From the NCBI GenBank assembly GCA_037693485.1, contig CM075348.1, positions 30,002,501 through 30,066,500 on the forward strand: a stretch of 64,000 nucleotides of DNA, written 5' to 3'. The notes beneath the pieces were generated by a model that saw only the letters and a list, made by a program, of their open reading frames with translations, did no database searches and was not told where the DNA came from. Below, piece by piece: positions 10,764-21,167 of this stretch (positions are counted from its first letter, which is position 1; every line of letters begins with the position of its first letter). This stretch comes from Kitagawia praeruptora. Its lineage: Eukaryota > Streptophyta > Magnoliopsida > Apiales > Apiaceae. Made by a program: the position numbers and the translations under genes.

Positions 10764-11012
10764 TTCCCTCTGTCCCTACGAATTCTTTACGTTTGGGACA
10801 GAGGACTCGACACGCATTTTAAGGCTCTTATAAAGTATAATTTCATAATCTATTTTTAAATTTTTTTTTTCTGAATAAAATTTTAATATTTAAATTTTAA
10901 TCAAAAAAAGAAAATTTTAAAAATAAATTATGAAACTATACTTTATATATATCTTAAAATGCATGTCAATCAATAGTGAAAATATGTAAAGAAATGGATT
11001 GATGGGACGGAG
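10764..11012. mobile_element. Stowaway-like MITE (Tc1/mariner)
   Basis: It has terminal repeats TTCCCTCTGTCCC (left) and GGGACGGAG (right), TA on both sides (10762-10763 and 11013-11014), a length of 249 bp and an AT-rich, partly self-complementary interior. Confidence 0.82.
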
Positions 11013-11436
11013 TATAATTTACATATAGTTCTTAGTTTTTTTTTATCTCCTGAAGTAGTCCAAATGATGTGTGCATGTATTCTCAATTCTCATCATGCGT
11101 ACTGCCGAGATTTGGAACGTATCCTGACAAAATATAAGAATTTGAAATCTAGAGTGAGGAAAAATTAATTAAGTAGTAAAAATTTGGAACATGGTGGCGC
11201 CGACTGATTGGTATTTTAAAACTCATTCTATTCCTTTCAAATTCATTCACCCAAACCAAACATAATATATAGTATTTTCAATGGGATTGATTAAAATGAT
11301 TGGCTAAAATAATTACTTTACACCACTTTCAAAATATTTAGCCGTACAACCAGGAATAAGTGCACACTAGAAAATAGAAACAAAAATAAGAGAAAAGTGA
11401 AAGATTCACCATATTAGCACACGTAAAATATAGATA
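11013..11436. other. AT-rich intergenic DNA
   Basis: No gene is seen. A 45-bp stretch at about 11271-11318 (GATTGATTAAAATGATTGGC core) is an inverted match to the right end of the neighbouring Tourist-like element (12066-12108), so an older copy or a half element lies here. Confidence 0.45.
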
Positions 11437-11439
11437 TTA

Positions 11440-12114
11440 GAGCATCTTTAACCATGTAAAACCTTTAACTAAAAGTAATTAAAACATATTATAAATAAAA
11501 ATTATGGAGATTATGTTAAACAAAATCAACTCTCATGAATCATTTCTGTTGTCAATATATTTAGCCAAACTCCTTCTGAAAATTCCACATTATCTCTTAT
11601 CATATTCAAATGATAAATTCTATTTATAATAACTTAAAATAATAATAACATACTCTTTTTTTTATGAACAAATGGTTTTATTAAGATAAATCACTCAACA
11701 AAATATTCTTAACACAGTCGGGACAGATTCCCTAACTGGCAATATAATCTGGATGAAAAACAAATAAACGAGAAAAACAAATAGCCGTTTTGTTTCCAGA
11801 TCGCTTAACAAATAGAATATAAAATTCTTTGAATATAAAAAAGATTATGGCATCCCGAGAAATACAACCTACACCAATCTTGAAACCAGTAGCAGCCACA
11901 ATTGACCTTACCACTAATAACGGTTGAAGTCCAGTGTTAAGAACTTTCAGTTGCATGAACTGGAGGATCAAAATCCCTCAAAATATGAACAATATTCAAT
12001 CAATATAGACAGTACCATCGAAGCACAACGCCTTACAGGTTCAGTAAATTTTATATAATCGGTATTTTCAATCATTTTAGCCAATTATTTTAACTAATCC
12101 TATTGGAGATGCTC
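11440..12114. mobile_element. Tourist-like (PIF/Harbinger) non-autonomous element
   Basis: It has terminal repeats GAGCATCTTTAACCATG (left) and, read inward from the right, GAGCATCTCCAATAGG, with the 3-bp target duplication TTA on both sides (11437-11439 and 12115-12117). Its length is 675 bp. The middle is taken up by a piece of LINE-like sequence. Confidence 0.75.
11655..11995 (-). pseudogene. LINE 3' fragment (RNase H-like domain plus poly(A))
   Basis: On the minus strand this reads a HWTSTVISGKVNC-like piece in one frame, then AATGFKIGVGCISRDA in another. This is the start of the RVT_3 RNase H domain found at the end of plant LINE ORF2 (compare LNVDAAF...RD in ORF2 at 12460-16539). It ends near 11658 in a run of A (T-run on plus). 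The first catalytic aspartate is altered and the frame is broken. It is a 5'-truncated LINE insertion nested in the Tourist-like element. Confidence 0.5.
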
Positions 12115-12117
12115 TTA

Positions 12118-12401
12118 CCATAGAAGAAATTTTGTTTCTTCTACTAGAATGGGCTAGCAATTTCTTCCTTTAAAATAATTCTAAAATAATTAAAATTTAA
12201 TTAGTGATTTGATTATATTTCTAAAAATATTTGCAAAAATATATATTTTTCATAAACAAATTTAATCTAAATACACTTACTCGTTACATTTTTAATAAAA
12301 TCTGCAATTACATTTAGTTGTAAAGTTAGTTTTTATCTTATTTCTGATCAAAACCAATCAACAGCATTGCAATTTTTATTTGTATTTTATTTAAACACAG
12401 G
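12118..12401. other. AT-rich intergenic DNA
   Basis: No gene or clear repeat is seen between the Tourist-like element and the LINE target duplication. Confidence 0.5.
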
Positions 12402-12459
12402 CCTCAAAACGTATTTTTTTTTTTTTTTTTTTTTTTTTTTGAATAAAGATGAAATTTCA

Positions 12460-15400
12460 TTAATTGGAAAGATCATACATAAGAGACTCCACCAACAACG
12501 AAGGAGGAGACGTGAACAAGTTTTGACAATTTAGCAAACAAGGAACTCTAGCCATAGCATGAGATGTTCCATTTGCTTGTCTTTTAACAAACGAGAGAGA
12601 AAAACCAGGCCTTAACTTTAAGATATTGCGACATGACTCATACACATGGCCGACCTCAAGAAGATTATCCGCCGAACGTTTGATGGCTTGTACTGAGAGC
12701 AAGGAATCAGATTCAAGAATCACTCTACTGTAGTGTTTAGTTGCCATCCAATTTAAACCCTCAAAGATTGCTACTGCTTCTGCTTCCAAAACTGAATTGA
12801 CCTCAGCCAGACAAACGACCTTCCCTTCTATAAAGCACCCCTTATAATCTCTGAGCACCAAACCAACTGAGAAAAAACCTCTACCTTGCTGAAAGGCTGC
12901 ATCCACATTGAGTTTCAACACCCCCTCTTCCGGAGGTCTCCATCTCTGAGTAACATTGTCAACCGATCTCCTAGAAGGTGTCTGCATTGCTGCTCTTTTT
13001 GCTTTAGCTAGCTTCCATTCTGAGAAAAAATTTTCAGACCAATCCATGGCAATGTTGGGAGAAACAGACTTACCTTCCCAAACCTTTTTGTTTCGAAAGA
13101 ACCACAAGCCCCATAGCACCTTCGCAATACGAATGATCTCCTCATGAGAAGCACTTCCTATCTTCTGAATAAGCCAATCAGGGGCATATTCCACCATCTG
13201 CATATCATATAAACCTCCTGTGTACTGCCAGCATTGGCTAGCAAACGGACAATCGAAGAACACATGCAACAGGTGCTCAACGTCTCTGTCACACATAGGA
13301 CACATAATAGTAAGAGGAACACCTTTTGATCTTAGTCTCTTCCTCACAGGGACATTATTTCTGCAGAAACGCCAGAGAAAGACCTTTACTTTATTAGGAA
13401 TTGAAATTTTCCAAAGTTTCCCCCATCCACTTGATTGAGTAACACTCGAAATGCCTACATTGTTTTCATGCCACTGATGGTAACCAGATTTAACACTATA
13501 ATGTCCGTTTGAAGTTTTGCTCCAAGCAATTCTGTCCTCAACTTCACATTGCGGAATACGAGTAGCTAATATTAACTGAGCATCTTCTTCACCAAAAAAA
13601 TCACAGACTTTCGGGACATCCCACCTCTTAGGCTGTGCCAGCATAAAATCAGAAACCTTGACTGAACCAGGATCATAGAAACGAGTTTGATCAACCCTAT
13701 AATCAGGTTTATCTCGAATCCAGGGGTCTGTCGAAGCTGCAATACTGGTGCCATCTCCCACTATCCACCTGTAGCTTCCAGCCAATGCCTCCTTTGCCTT
13801 TAAAATCCCCGACCAAATAAAGCTAGGATTTGTTCCCGCATAAGCATTCAGAAAATGGGAACCTGGATAATACCGTGCTTTGAAAATACGAGCAACCAAT
13901 GTGTGAGGCTTTTGAATAAAATTCCAGCAAAGTTTCCCAAGTAGGGCTATGTTGAAACCATACAGGCTACGAAAACCCAAACCCCCTCTGCTTTTACTCA
14001 TGCTCATTGCTTCCCACGACAACCAATGGACACCTTTCTTATCATCCGACCCAGAACTCCACCAAAACTTATTAAGCATTTTTTCGATTTCCTCGCACAT
14101 AGCTTTAGGCAATAAGAAACATGACATACAATAAGATGGGATTGATTGTGCAACATTTTTAATTAGAACTGCTTTACCAGCACGAGATATAGGTTTTGAG
14201 CCCCAACTCTGAATTTTCTTCCAAATCTTGTCTTTAACAAAACCAAACACACGCTTCTTGGAACGTCCTATCAGAGATGGAAGGCCCAAGTATTTCCCTT
14301 CTGTAAGATCAGTATGAACTCCAAGAATTCCAGATAGTTCCTCTCGCTTCGATTGACTCACATTTGCACTATAAAACACCCCTGATTTTTGGAAATTCAC
14401 AGACTGCCCTGATAGTCTTTCATACTCAACAAGCACTTCCTTTACAGCAGTAGTTTCTGTAGTGTCAGCCCTGAAGAACAGGAAACTGTCATCTGCAAAT
14501 AGCAGATGTGTGACAGCAGGAGCGTTCAAACTAATTTGAGAACCATGGATACTTCCCTCTGCAGCAGCTGTACTTAAAGAGCTCGACAAACCCTCCACAC
14601 AAAAAAGGAATAGGTACGGGGAGAGAGGATCCCCCTGGCGTAAGCCTCTTGACGGCATAATTGGTCCTATCGAAGAACCATTGAAACAAAAATCATAGGA
14701 AACAGTCGTTACACACATCATAACCCATCCAATCCATTTGTTACAGAAGCCCATCCCTTGCATTCTCGCTCTTAAATATGCCCAGTCAACCCTGTCATAC
14801 GCTTTACTAATATCAAGTTTTAATGCAACCTCACCATCCCTTCCACTCTTCTTCTTATTCATATGATGGATGATCTCAAAGGCAATCAAAACATTATCTT
14901 GGATATTCCTACCAGGTACAAATGCCGATTGATTCTCTGTAATCAAGCCAGGTAATATGACTTTCAACCTGTTTGATAACACTTTTGACAGGATTTTATA
15001 CAAAACGTTGCATAAAGCAATGGGACGTAAATCCTTCATACAGCAAGCATTTTCTTTCTTCAGTATTAGAACCACATTGGTGTCATTAAGGTTTGCAGGA
15101 AACGAGCTCAGATTCAGCCAATCTTTACAGCACAGAAATATATCCTTACCTAGAATTGACCAGAACTGTTGGAAAAATGCAGGGTTGAGGCCATCGGGTC
15201 CCGAAGCTTTGTCAGGATGCATCTGCTTGATTGCCAAAGTAAATTCCTCAAAAGATACCTCTGCAACAAGATTCTCATTCTGCTCATCCGTCACACATCT
15301 TTCAACATTTGATAATTGCACTCTTTCATCATTAGGATTCCCCTTGAAAATCTCCTGGTAATATTTTTTGACAACTTCGCACATAGCTTCGTGATTTTCA

Positions 15401-16539
15401 ATCCTCTCACCATTGTCATCCATTAGAAACGTAATGTGGTTTGTTTTCCTCCTAGCAGTCGCGTTTGCGTGAAAGAACTTCGTGTTGGCATCTCCCTCTG
15501 CCAGCCAAAATGTTTTTGCCCTCTGTTTCCAGTAAATCTCCTCTTGAAAAAGAAGATCCTCGAGTTTTTGTTTTTCTGCAAAGTATTCTTTTAACCCATC
15601 ATCATCAGTACGATCTACCAGCCTCTTTAACACCTCCTTCTGCTTAGCCAATTTGTCACGAAATTTGTGGAAAAAGTTCCTACCCCATCTGGCCATAAAG
15701 GACGTAACAGATAGCAGCTTCGGAATAACATGAGTAGAAGGGAGAGATAACCAAAAATCAGAAACCTCTGTACGAAAGGTTGGTTCTTCTAGCCATGTGT
15801 TCTCAAATCTGAAACGAAAAACCTTCCTTGATATAGCCACACTGAGAAGGTCCAAATTTATAGGATCATGATCTGAACTAGTGACATGATGAACCGAGAG
15901 ATTACATAACGGAAACATCAACCACCAAGAATTCGTTGCAAAAGCTCTATCCAAGCGTTCTCTAACCCAATTTTGAGACCCTCGACTCTTCTCCCAAGTG
16001 TACTTTCCTCCAGTAAGATCAAGCTCTTTGAGAAGACAATCATCTATAGCCTTCCTAAAACCCTCCAACAGACTAGGGGGGTGAGGAATACTACCCATTT
16101 TGTCAGTAGCAAACAAAAGATCATTAAAGTCGCCAAAAATGCACCAAGGCAACTGCGAATTACTAGCCAGAGACCGAATAAAATCCCAGGAACTACTACG
16201 TCTTGCCCTCTCCGGAAAACCGTAGAAACAAGTGAGCCTCCATGAGGCTGTATTATTTTGCAAGAAAAGAACATCAATATGATTCTGAGAATAATTCAAA
16301 ATTTCACAACTTACATGACGCTTCCAAAAAATAGCTAAACCACCACTACGCCCAATGCGATCCACAGAGAAACACTGAGCAAAACCCATCTTCACACGAA
16401 GGTTTTCAATTTTATTAGCAACAGAAATAGTTTCAGAAAGGAATAAAAAGTCAGGTTTACGTGTCTTAACCAGATCACTTAGAGCACGAACTGTTCGAGG
16501 GTTCCCCAACCCCCGACAGTTCCAACTGAGAAGATTCAT
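12460..16539 (-). CDS. LINE ORF2: endonuclease, reverse transcriptase, RNase H
   Basis: A 1359-residue protein for target-primed reverse transcription. In order: an APE-type endonuclease (residues 1 to about 230) with NLLSWNCRGLGN, FLSET, GDFND and SDHDPI motifs; a reverse transcriptase (about 440-740) with KLDISKAYDRVDW, GLRQGDPLSPYLF and the catalytic LLFADDSFLFF; a zf-RVT zinc-binding region (about 1040-1130, with CPMCDRDVEHLLHVFFDC); and an RNase H domain (about 1200-1330) with LNVDAAF, EAEAVAIFEGL and ESDSLLSVQAI. All expected acidic residues are present and there is no stop or frameshift. The start codon overlaps the ORF1 stop as ATGA, suggesting stop-restart translation. The length is normal for plant L1 elements. 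The predicted protein looks functional. Confidence 0.95.
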   Translation of the reverse strand: MNLLSWNCRGLGNPRTVRALSDLVKTRKPDFLFLSETISVANKIENLRVKMGFAQCFSVDRIGRSGGLAIFWKRHVSCEILNYSQNHIDVLFLQNNTASWRLTCFYGFPERARRSSSWDFIRSLASNSQLPWCIFGDFNDLLFATDKMGSIPHPPSLLEGFRKAIDDCLLKELDLTGGKYTWEKSRGSQNWVRERLDRAFATNSWWLMFPLCNLSVHHVTSSDHDPINLDLLSVAISRKVFRFRFENTWLEEPTFRTEVSDFWLSLPSTHVIPKLLSVTSFMARWGRNFFHKFRDKLAKQKEVLKRLVDRTDDDGLKEYFAEKQKLEDLLFQEEIYWKQRAKTFWLAEGDANTKFFHANATARRKTNHITFLMDDNGERIENHEAMCEVVKKYYQEIFKGNPNDERVQLSNVERCVTDEQNENLVAEVSFEEFTLAIKQMHPDKASGPDGLNPAFFQQFWSILGKDIFLCCKDWLNLSSFPANLNDTNVVLILKKENACCMKDLRPIALCNVLYKILSKVLSNRLKVILPGLITENQSAFVPGRNIQDNVLIAFEIIHHMNKKKSGRDGEVALKLDISKAYDRVDWAYLRARMQGMGFCNKWIGWVMMCVTTVSYDFCFNGSSIGPIMPSRGLRQGDPLSPYLFLFCVEGLSSSLSTAAAEGSIHGSQISLNAPAVTHLLFADDSFLFFRADTTETTAVKEVLVEYERLSGQSVNFQKSGVFYSANVSQSKREELSGILGVHTDLTEGKYLGLPSLIGRSKKRVFGFVKDKIWKKIQSWGSKPISRAGKAVLIKNVAQSIPSYCMSCFLLPKAMCEEIEKMLNKFWWSSGSDDKKGVHWLSWEAMSMSKSRGGLGFRSLYGFNIALLGKLCWNFIQKPHTLVARIFKARYYPGSHFLNAYAGTNPSFIWSGILKAKEALAGSYRWIVGDGTSIAASTDPWIRDKPDYRVDQTRFYDPGSVKVSDFMLAQPKRWDVPKVCDFFGEEDAQLILATRIPQCEVEDRIAWSKTSNGHYSVKSGYHQWHENNVGISSVTQSSGWGKLWKISIPNKVKVFLWRFCRNNVPVRKRLRSKGVPLTIMCPMCDRDVEHLLHVFFDCPFASQCWQYTGGLYDMQMVEYAPDWLIQKIGSASHEEIIRIAKVLWGLWFFRNKKVWEGKSVSPNIAMDWSENFFSEWKLAKAKRAAMQTPSRRSVDNVTQRWRPPEEGVLKLNVDAAFQQGRGFFSVGLVLRDYKGCFIEGKVVCLAEVNSVLEAEAVAIFEGLNWMATKHYSRVILESDSLLSVQAIKRSADNLLEVGHVYESCRNILKLRPGFSLSFVKRQANGTSHAMARVPCLLNCQNLFTSPPSLLVESLMYDLSN

Positions 16540-17729
16540 TTCGACTGGCTGGCTTGATTGCCAAGCCTAGCCAAAATGTCAGGAGAAGACTCAGTACAAT
16601 CAGTGTTAGAAAGTACAGAATCTGAGTTAACTCGTCCATGACCTCCATCAGTATCCATGAACTCGCTTTCCAAAGGCCCACTACGTCTACGTTTCCTTTC
16701 TTCTAAATTAAGCCCAACTAACTCTTCGTCTGAAGGCCCATTAAGAGGAATAAAAGACTGATTTGCCGCCAAAGAATTTGAAATAACAGCCTTATCTTTT
16801 CCTTTTGAAACAGCTATCCCTCCATGCAAAGAAACCCTCAAATCCCGCTCCACATTAACTCCCTTAGATGTATAGCTCGTTTGAAAATCCCCTGATTGTT
16901 GGTAATACGTATCCTTTCCTAACTTTTCGCCCCAATCACTGTCCCGCTCATCGCGTAACCATTTACTCTTTTCAAAATTCGCCGCCCTCCGTGGCGGAGC
17001 TCGAAGCCAACCACCCCACTCACGCACTACCTCAGATGATGATAACTCCATTTTCTTTCTACAGAATCTATCTGTGTGTGTCATCATACCACAAGTAAAA
17101 CAAAAGTCTCCAAGCCGTTCATACTTACATTGAACCACATATTCAGTCCCATCCCTCTTACAAATCTTTTTCTTCCGCTTCAAAGGACGTCTAACATCCA
17201 CGCCAATCCTCAAACGCATACTTTCTCTCCAAATACTAGTATTGTTGTTTGGATCGTACTGGATAAACTTACCAAAGAAGTTACCCAATTGTTTCCCCAC
17301 TGCTTCAGACATGAAACCACTAGGCAAGCCATGAACTTGGATCCAGAACTTTAATTCCCACAAAGGCACATTCACTGGGTCTTCTCCACTAGGAATCGTG
17401 GATAGCACCAACATGGCTCCATCGAACGACCAAGGCCCCCCCTCAGTAACCCATTTTAGATCATCCACGTGATAGAATTGGAACAAAAACATACCAGGCT
17501 TTAAATCTTTGATATTGATTCCTTGTGCAGGTCTCCAAATATCAGCCATCTTTGACTTCATAGCCCTAGTATTCAAGTTTTTTTCCGTTAAAAACCGTCC
17601 TACCAAACAGAGATCGAATTTATTCGTAGCCTCCTCCACCACATCGTCTGCAAAAATGAGTTCTTCGTTTTCCTCATCTTCAATATTGATATCCTCCATA
17701 CGACTCGCCAAATCTTCCACTCTTGCCAT
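16536..17729 (-). CDS. LINE ORF1: DUF4283 / CCHC zinc-knuckle gag-like protein
   Basis: A 397-residue nucleic-acid-binding protein of the LINE ribonucleoprotein. It has an N-terminal DUF4283-type domain (about residues 30-180; FDLCLVGRFLTEK, WVTEGGPWSFDGAMLVL, LPSGFMSEAVGKQLG). A basic stretch (RRPLKRKKKICKRDG) and a zf-CCHC_4 knuckle near residues 205-225 (YERLGDFCFTCGMMTHTDRF followed by C) come next. The C-terminal half is charged and probably disordered, with an RKRRRSG basic patch. The start at 17729 is the first ATG of the open frame, about 200 bp from the element 5' end. It overlaps ORF2 by 4 bases. Confidence 0.93.
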   Translation of the reverse strand: MARVEDLASRMEDINIEDEENEELIFADDVVEEATNKFDLCLVGRFLTEKNLNTRAMKSKMADIWRPAQGINIKDLKPGMFLFQFYHVDDLKWVTEGGPWSFDGAMLVLSTIPSGEDPVNVPLWELKFWIQVHGLPSGFMSEAVGKQLGNFFGKFIQYDPNNNTSIWRESMRLRIGVDVRRPLKRKKKICKRDGTEYVVQCKYERLGDFCFTCGMMTHTDRFCRKKMELSSSEVVREWGGWLRAPPRRAANFEKSKWLRDERDSDWGEKLGKDTYYQQSGDFQTSYTSKGVNVERDLRVSLHGGIAVSKGKDKAVISNSLAANQSFIPLNGPSDEELVGLNLEERKRRRSGPLESEFMDTDGGHGRVNSDSVLSNTDCTESSPDILARLGNQASQSK

Positions 17730-17943
17730 TGGAACAGAACCAAACTCCCACTTTTTAAAAAAGGAGAGAACAACTAAACTCTCACATAAAGGAGAGAACC
17801 CGTAGTCGTCGATAAATGAGAATATGGCACAATTGTATATTATTTTTAGATGGTAGTAAATTTTATCACAAATTACGATTAGTCATGATTTCCGATTCGT
17901 ACTTTTACAAGTTACAAACCATCTTTACCTCAAAACGTATTTT

Positions 17944-18274
17944 GATTATTGTTAATAGAAATCGGCCTATTTTTTAAAAATCGCCCATAAATCGATAAAA
18001 AATCGGTCAAAATTTTGGAATCGATTCAGCCAATTTTGCAAAAATCACCGATAAATCGTCAATTTTTCAACCGAATCATCGATAAATCGTAAATCAGTAT
18101 CTCAATCGAATAGTTTTGGTTTCCGAAATCTGCAACACTAATTTTGATATACGCTTGGTGTGTTATGCAATGTTGTCAAACGTCTAAACTACCCTTTAAA
18201 AATGGACCATTAAGAATGAAACTGAATAGAAAAATTAAAGTAGGAATCCAAACAGTTTAGACTCAAAATGGATA
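17944..18274. other. Repeat-like DNA with ATAAATCG motifs
   Basis: No gene. Several ATCGATAAA/ATAAATCG-type motifs (17990-18105) and a GCAACACTA end-like motif near 18130 suggest a degraded MITE. I could not define both ends. Confidence 0.4.
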
Positions 18275-18283
18275 TATATACAT

Positions 18284-18599
18284 GGGTTTTGGTCCCTGAC
18301 AATCATTTGTCAGGGACCGGTTATTTAACAATCGGTTCCTAAACCGTTGGATCGTTGATCCAACGGCCCCCCTGGATTACAAAATTTTTTTACTGTCCGC
18401 TATAATTTTCCACGGATAGGCAGATTGCCTGTCCGCGGAAATTTTCCGCGGATAGGCAATCTGCCTATCCACGGAAAATTATAGCGGACAGTAAAAAAAT
18501 TTTTTTTTAATCTCAGCCATTGGATCAACGATCCAACGGCTGTGGAACCGATTGTTAAATAACCGGTCCCTGACAATCATTTGTCAGGGACCAGGACCC
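18284..18599. mobile_element. Mutator-type MITE, almost fully palindromic
   Basis: It is 316 bp long, and nearly the whole element folds on itself. Ends GGGTTTTGGTCCCTGAC and (inward from the right) GGGTCCTGGTCCCTGAC continue into CCGGTTATTTAACAATCGG and CCGTTGGATCGTTGATCC in both arms. The centre is a second palindrome around CCGCGGAAATTTTCCGCGG. The 9-bp flanks TATATACAT (18275-18283) and TATAAACAT (18600-18608) differ at one base. The 9-bp duplication points to the Mutator superfamily. It lies about 240 bp beyond the stop codon of the MLP-like gene and could supply inverted-repeat transcript. Confidence 0.82.
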
Positions 18600-18836
18600 T
18601 ATAAACATACAGTATAAGCCAATGACCATTTCTAGGGTATCCATAGTGCAAAAGCTAAAATTTGGAACAGTAGCATTTTTATTTTCTTTTGAAAAGTAAG
18701 AGCAGTACTTGCGTTTATTAGGACTTGTACTTGATATAGATATGGACTTACTATTAAAAGTTTGAAACATGGGCCATTTTGTACTGATCAACTTTCAGAT
18801 CAGTTAACAAAGTTACAATATAACGCGACCAAACAT

Positions 18837-19537
18837 TTAGTTGGTTTTGGCAAGAACGTGATTCTTAGCAATGCTCATGGTACCCATTAGATTGTCAATC
18901 GAAACCAAAGAAGCATTAGCAGCAGACTCTTCCTTAAGTTCATACTCAATTGTGGCCTTTGTAATGCAGCTTTTTTCATCTTTTTCTATGATCTCGAACC
19001 GATTAAGAAACCGTTCGAATCCCAGTTCAAGATAGCTTCCTTCAACAACTAAAGCTTCTTTAATCCTTTTCTCATCGTCAATCGTAATAACTTTCTCCTT
19101 GAAGGACGGAAATCCCACAGCTGCATGAAAGAAACAAATTTATTTAATAGATTTCTTTAGAACTTTAAGGTTGTGGAGGGACGTGGTATCATATTGAAGC
19201 CTTAGATCTATCCGTTTTCCCTATTAAGATCTAACAACAAGAACTTCTGAATATTACGATGACTCCACTACAATTAATGTATATCCAATTTATTCGAAAT
19301 AACCAGATACAGAGTAAAAGTATTATTTATACCTGGTCGAAAAACGATATGAAATACGGAACCAACAAAACCGTCACCTTCCACAAGTTCAAGTTTTTCA
19401 ATAACATCCGTGAACCCTTTCTCAACAGCAGCAGCTAGCTGGGGAGAACGATACAATTCCCATACTGCGCTTGCCGGTGCACTCACCTCTACTTCACCAC
19501 TAAGTGTTCCAAACAACATCTTTGCTTCTGTTACCAT
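18837..19537 (-). CDS. Bet v 1 / MLP / norcoclaurine-synthase-like protein
   Basis: A two-exon gene: exon 1 is 19333-19537, exon 2 is 18837-19120, and the intron is 212 bp with GT...GCAG borders in phase 1. Together they encode 162 residues, the usual length of this family. The protein begins with GTLSGEVEVSAPASAVWELY, has the glycine-rich loop EGDGFVGSV near residue 55, PSFKEKVITIDDEKRIKEAL in the middle, and the long C-terminal helix (ASLVSIDNLMGTMSIAKNHV). Members are cytosolic pocket proteins that bind hydrophobic ligands. Some, such as norcoclaurine synthases, catalyse condensations, others bind phytohormones, and some are allergens. The ligand cannot be told from sequence. The start is the first ATG, about 60 bp below a TATA-like box. 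It is the only intact host gene I support in this window. Confidence 0.9.
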
Positions 19538-19596
19538 ACTTGATAGTATTTCTTTACTATTCTGTACATGCAGTGTGTGTAAAGTGTGTGTTGTGT

Positions 19597-19605
19597 CTAT
19601 TTATG
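19597..19605 (-). promoter_or_regulatory. TATA-like box of the MLP-like gene
   Basis: CATAAATAG on the minus strand, 60 bp upstream of the ATG, leaves room for a short 5' UTR. The MITE at 19629 begins 24 bp further upstream, so the distal promoter is transposon sequence. Confidence 0.5.
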
Positions 19606-19628
19606 TCTACACAGTACTATTATATAAT

Positions 19629-19995
19629 GGCTCCTAGTCCCTTGCAAACGCATGCCAGGGAGGAATTATTTAACATACGACTTTTAAGTCGTTGGATCGT
19701 TGATCCAATGACTCTGATTTAAAAAAAGACAACACCGTAACGTATAAACTTTCTACGGTACGAAGTAATTATCAAAATGCCCCCCTATTTTCACATAAAA
19801 AATCTATTGTTCACCGTATCGCAGAAAGTTTCTGCGGTACATGAACAGTAGGGACATTTTGATAATTTATCCGTACAGCAGAAATTTCTGCGATACGGTG
19901 TGATTTTTTTTTTAAATCAGAACCGTTGATTGATCCAACGACTTAAAAACCGTATATTAAATAATTTGGCATTCATTTGTCAGGGACCGGGACCC
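19629..19995. mobile_element. Mutator-type MITE, second member of the family
   Basis: It is 367 bp with a perfect 9-bp duplication TTATATAAT (19620-19628 and 19996-20004). The arms share GTCGTTGGATC and TTATTTAA blocks and the CAGGGACCGGGACCC terminus with the copy at 18284-18599. Its centre contains a different palindromic part (GCAGAAAGTTTCTGCGGTAC and related copies). It lies immediately upstream of the MLP-like gene. Confidence 0.85.
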
Positions 19996-20004
19996 TTATA
20001 TAAT

Positions 20005-21167
20005 AGGACCGCAAAGCCGCCCTAGAAGAAGACCGCAAAGCCGTCCTTTGAAGAAATGTTGAAATGGTGTGCTAATTTGTTAAAGATATATTCTAAAATA
20101 TAAATTCATATGCAGGGTACAGCTTTTTTTAATATCATTCCACTTTTTTAAAATTTGAATTGATTTTTTGAAACATGAATTTTGCAAACTACTACGATAG
20201 AGTACACTATGTGAAGAACAATATTTGTGATGTTGAGTACTCCACTACGATAGAGTATAAGATCAAAGTAGCGAAATAGTAATCACAATCATGTTGGTAA
20301 ATAATCATACTTTTACAGGGTTAATTAATTAGCGAAACAATGCATGTCTTTCTCGTCTTTTAAAACATTTTTTTTGAATAATTTTCTAAACTACCCAGCT
20401 GTATCTGTTATTTTTAAGACTTCACACCTGAGCTATTTAATAATTAAGAGTGGTTGATATCAAAAAGAATTTATATTACCAACATATTACATATTGCTAG
20501 TATGTATATTTTTCATTTTAAAATTGACTAGTGTTAAGGGACGAGAAACATAACTTACCAACTAAAATTAAAAATTCTGGACTATTAGACATATAAGATT
20601 ATTTATTTTTTAATTTTAAAAAAAAAGTATTCAGAGCTATTACACTCTATGAGCTTTCTCCTATTTCTAAATACTAGCTTCATGCTTATAAATAATAATA
20701 AAGAACACTATTGAAAATATTTTATTTTTCGTAAAAAATACATTGTTAAGATTAGAATCACATAGTTTAATAATAATTAAATTTAACATATCGAATTTAA
20801 TGTAGTTACTCAACTAAATTTTAAAAATTACATATAACACAAAATCCAATATAACACAAAATCCAGTGCAGAATCTTATATACATTTTGGAACAATGAAA
20901 ATTATATGTTATCATGTTAAATTTGATTCTAATTTTTTGTTAAATTCTATTTTTACTTATAAAATACAATTTTGTTGTGAAAATTGGAATCTAAATAAAG
21001 TTTTAAGTAATATTCTATAGTGCTCTTTAAAGTTTTTATATAATAGTGTTTTTCATGAAGTATTGGCATATATATATATATATATATTAGTTAAAAAAAA
21101 TCAGAAAAATGACACGTTTTAGACTTTTAACTTAAAAAGGTAATCGATTAATTACTAATAATAATTA
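20005..21167. other. AT-rich intergenic DNA
   Basis: No gene seen. A short duplicated ACCGCAAAGCCG motif lies at about 20009-20045 and a (TA)n run near 21070-21090. Confidence 0.5.

Larger units (their letters stand above)
12402..17943 (-). mobile_element. Full-length L1-type LINE with 16-bp target-site duplication
   Basis: The element body is 12418-17927 (minus), about 5.5 kb. A perfect 16-bp direct repeat CCTCAAAACGTATTTT flanks it at 12402-12417 and 17928-17943. The 3' end is a poly(A) tail (T-run 12418-12440 on plus). The 5' UTR is about 200 bp (17730-17927). ORF1 and ORF2 are both open and overlap by 4 bases. The exact duplication, intact ORFs and pure tail point to a recent, complete insertion. 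Confidence 0.93.

Noticed and set aside
11732..11971. A 79-codon minus-strand frame as a small gene
   Set aside because: It overlaps a frameshifted LINE RNase H fragment followed by an A-run, which explains it better.
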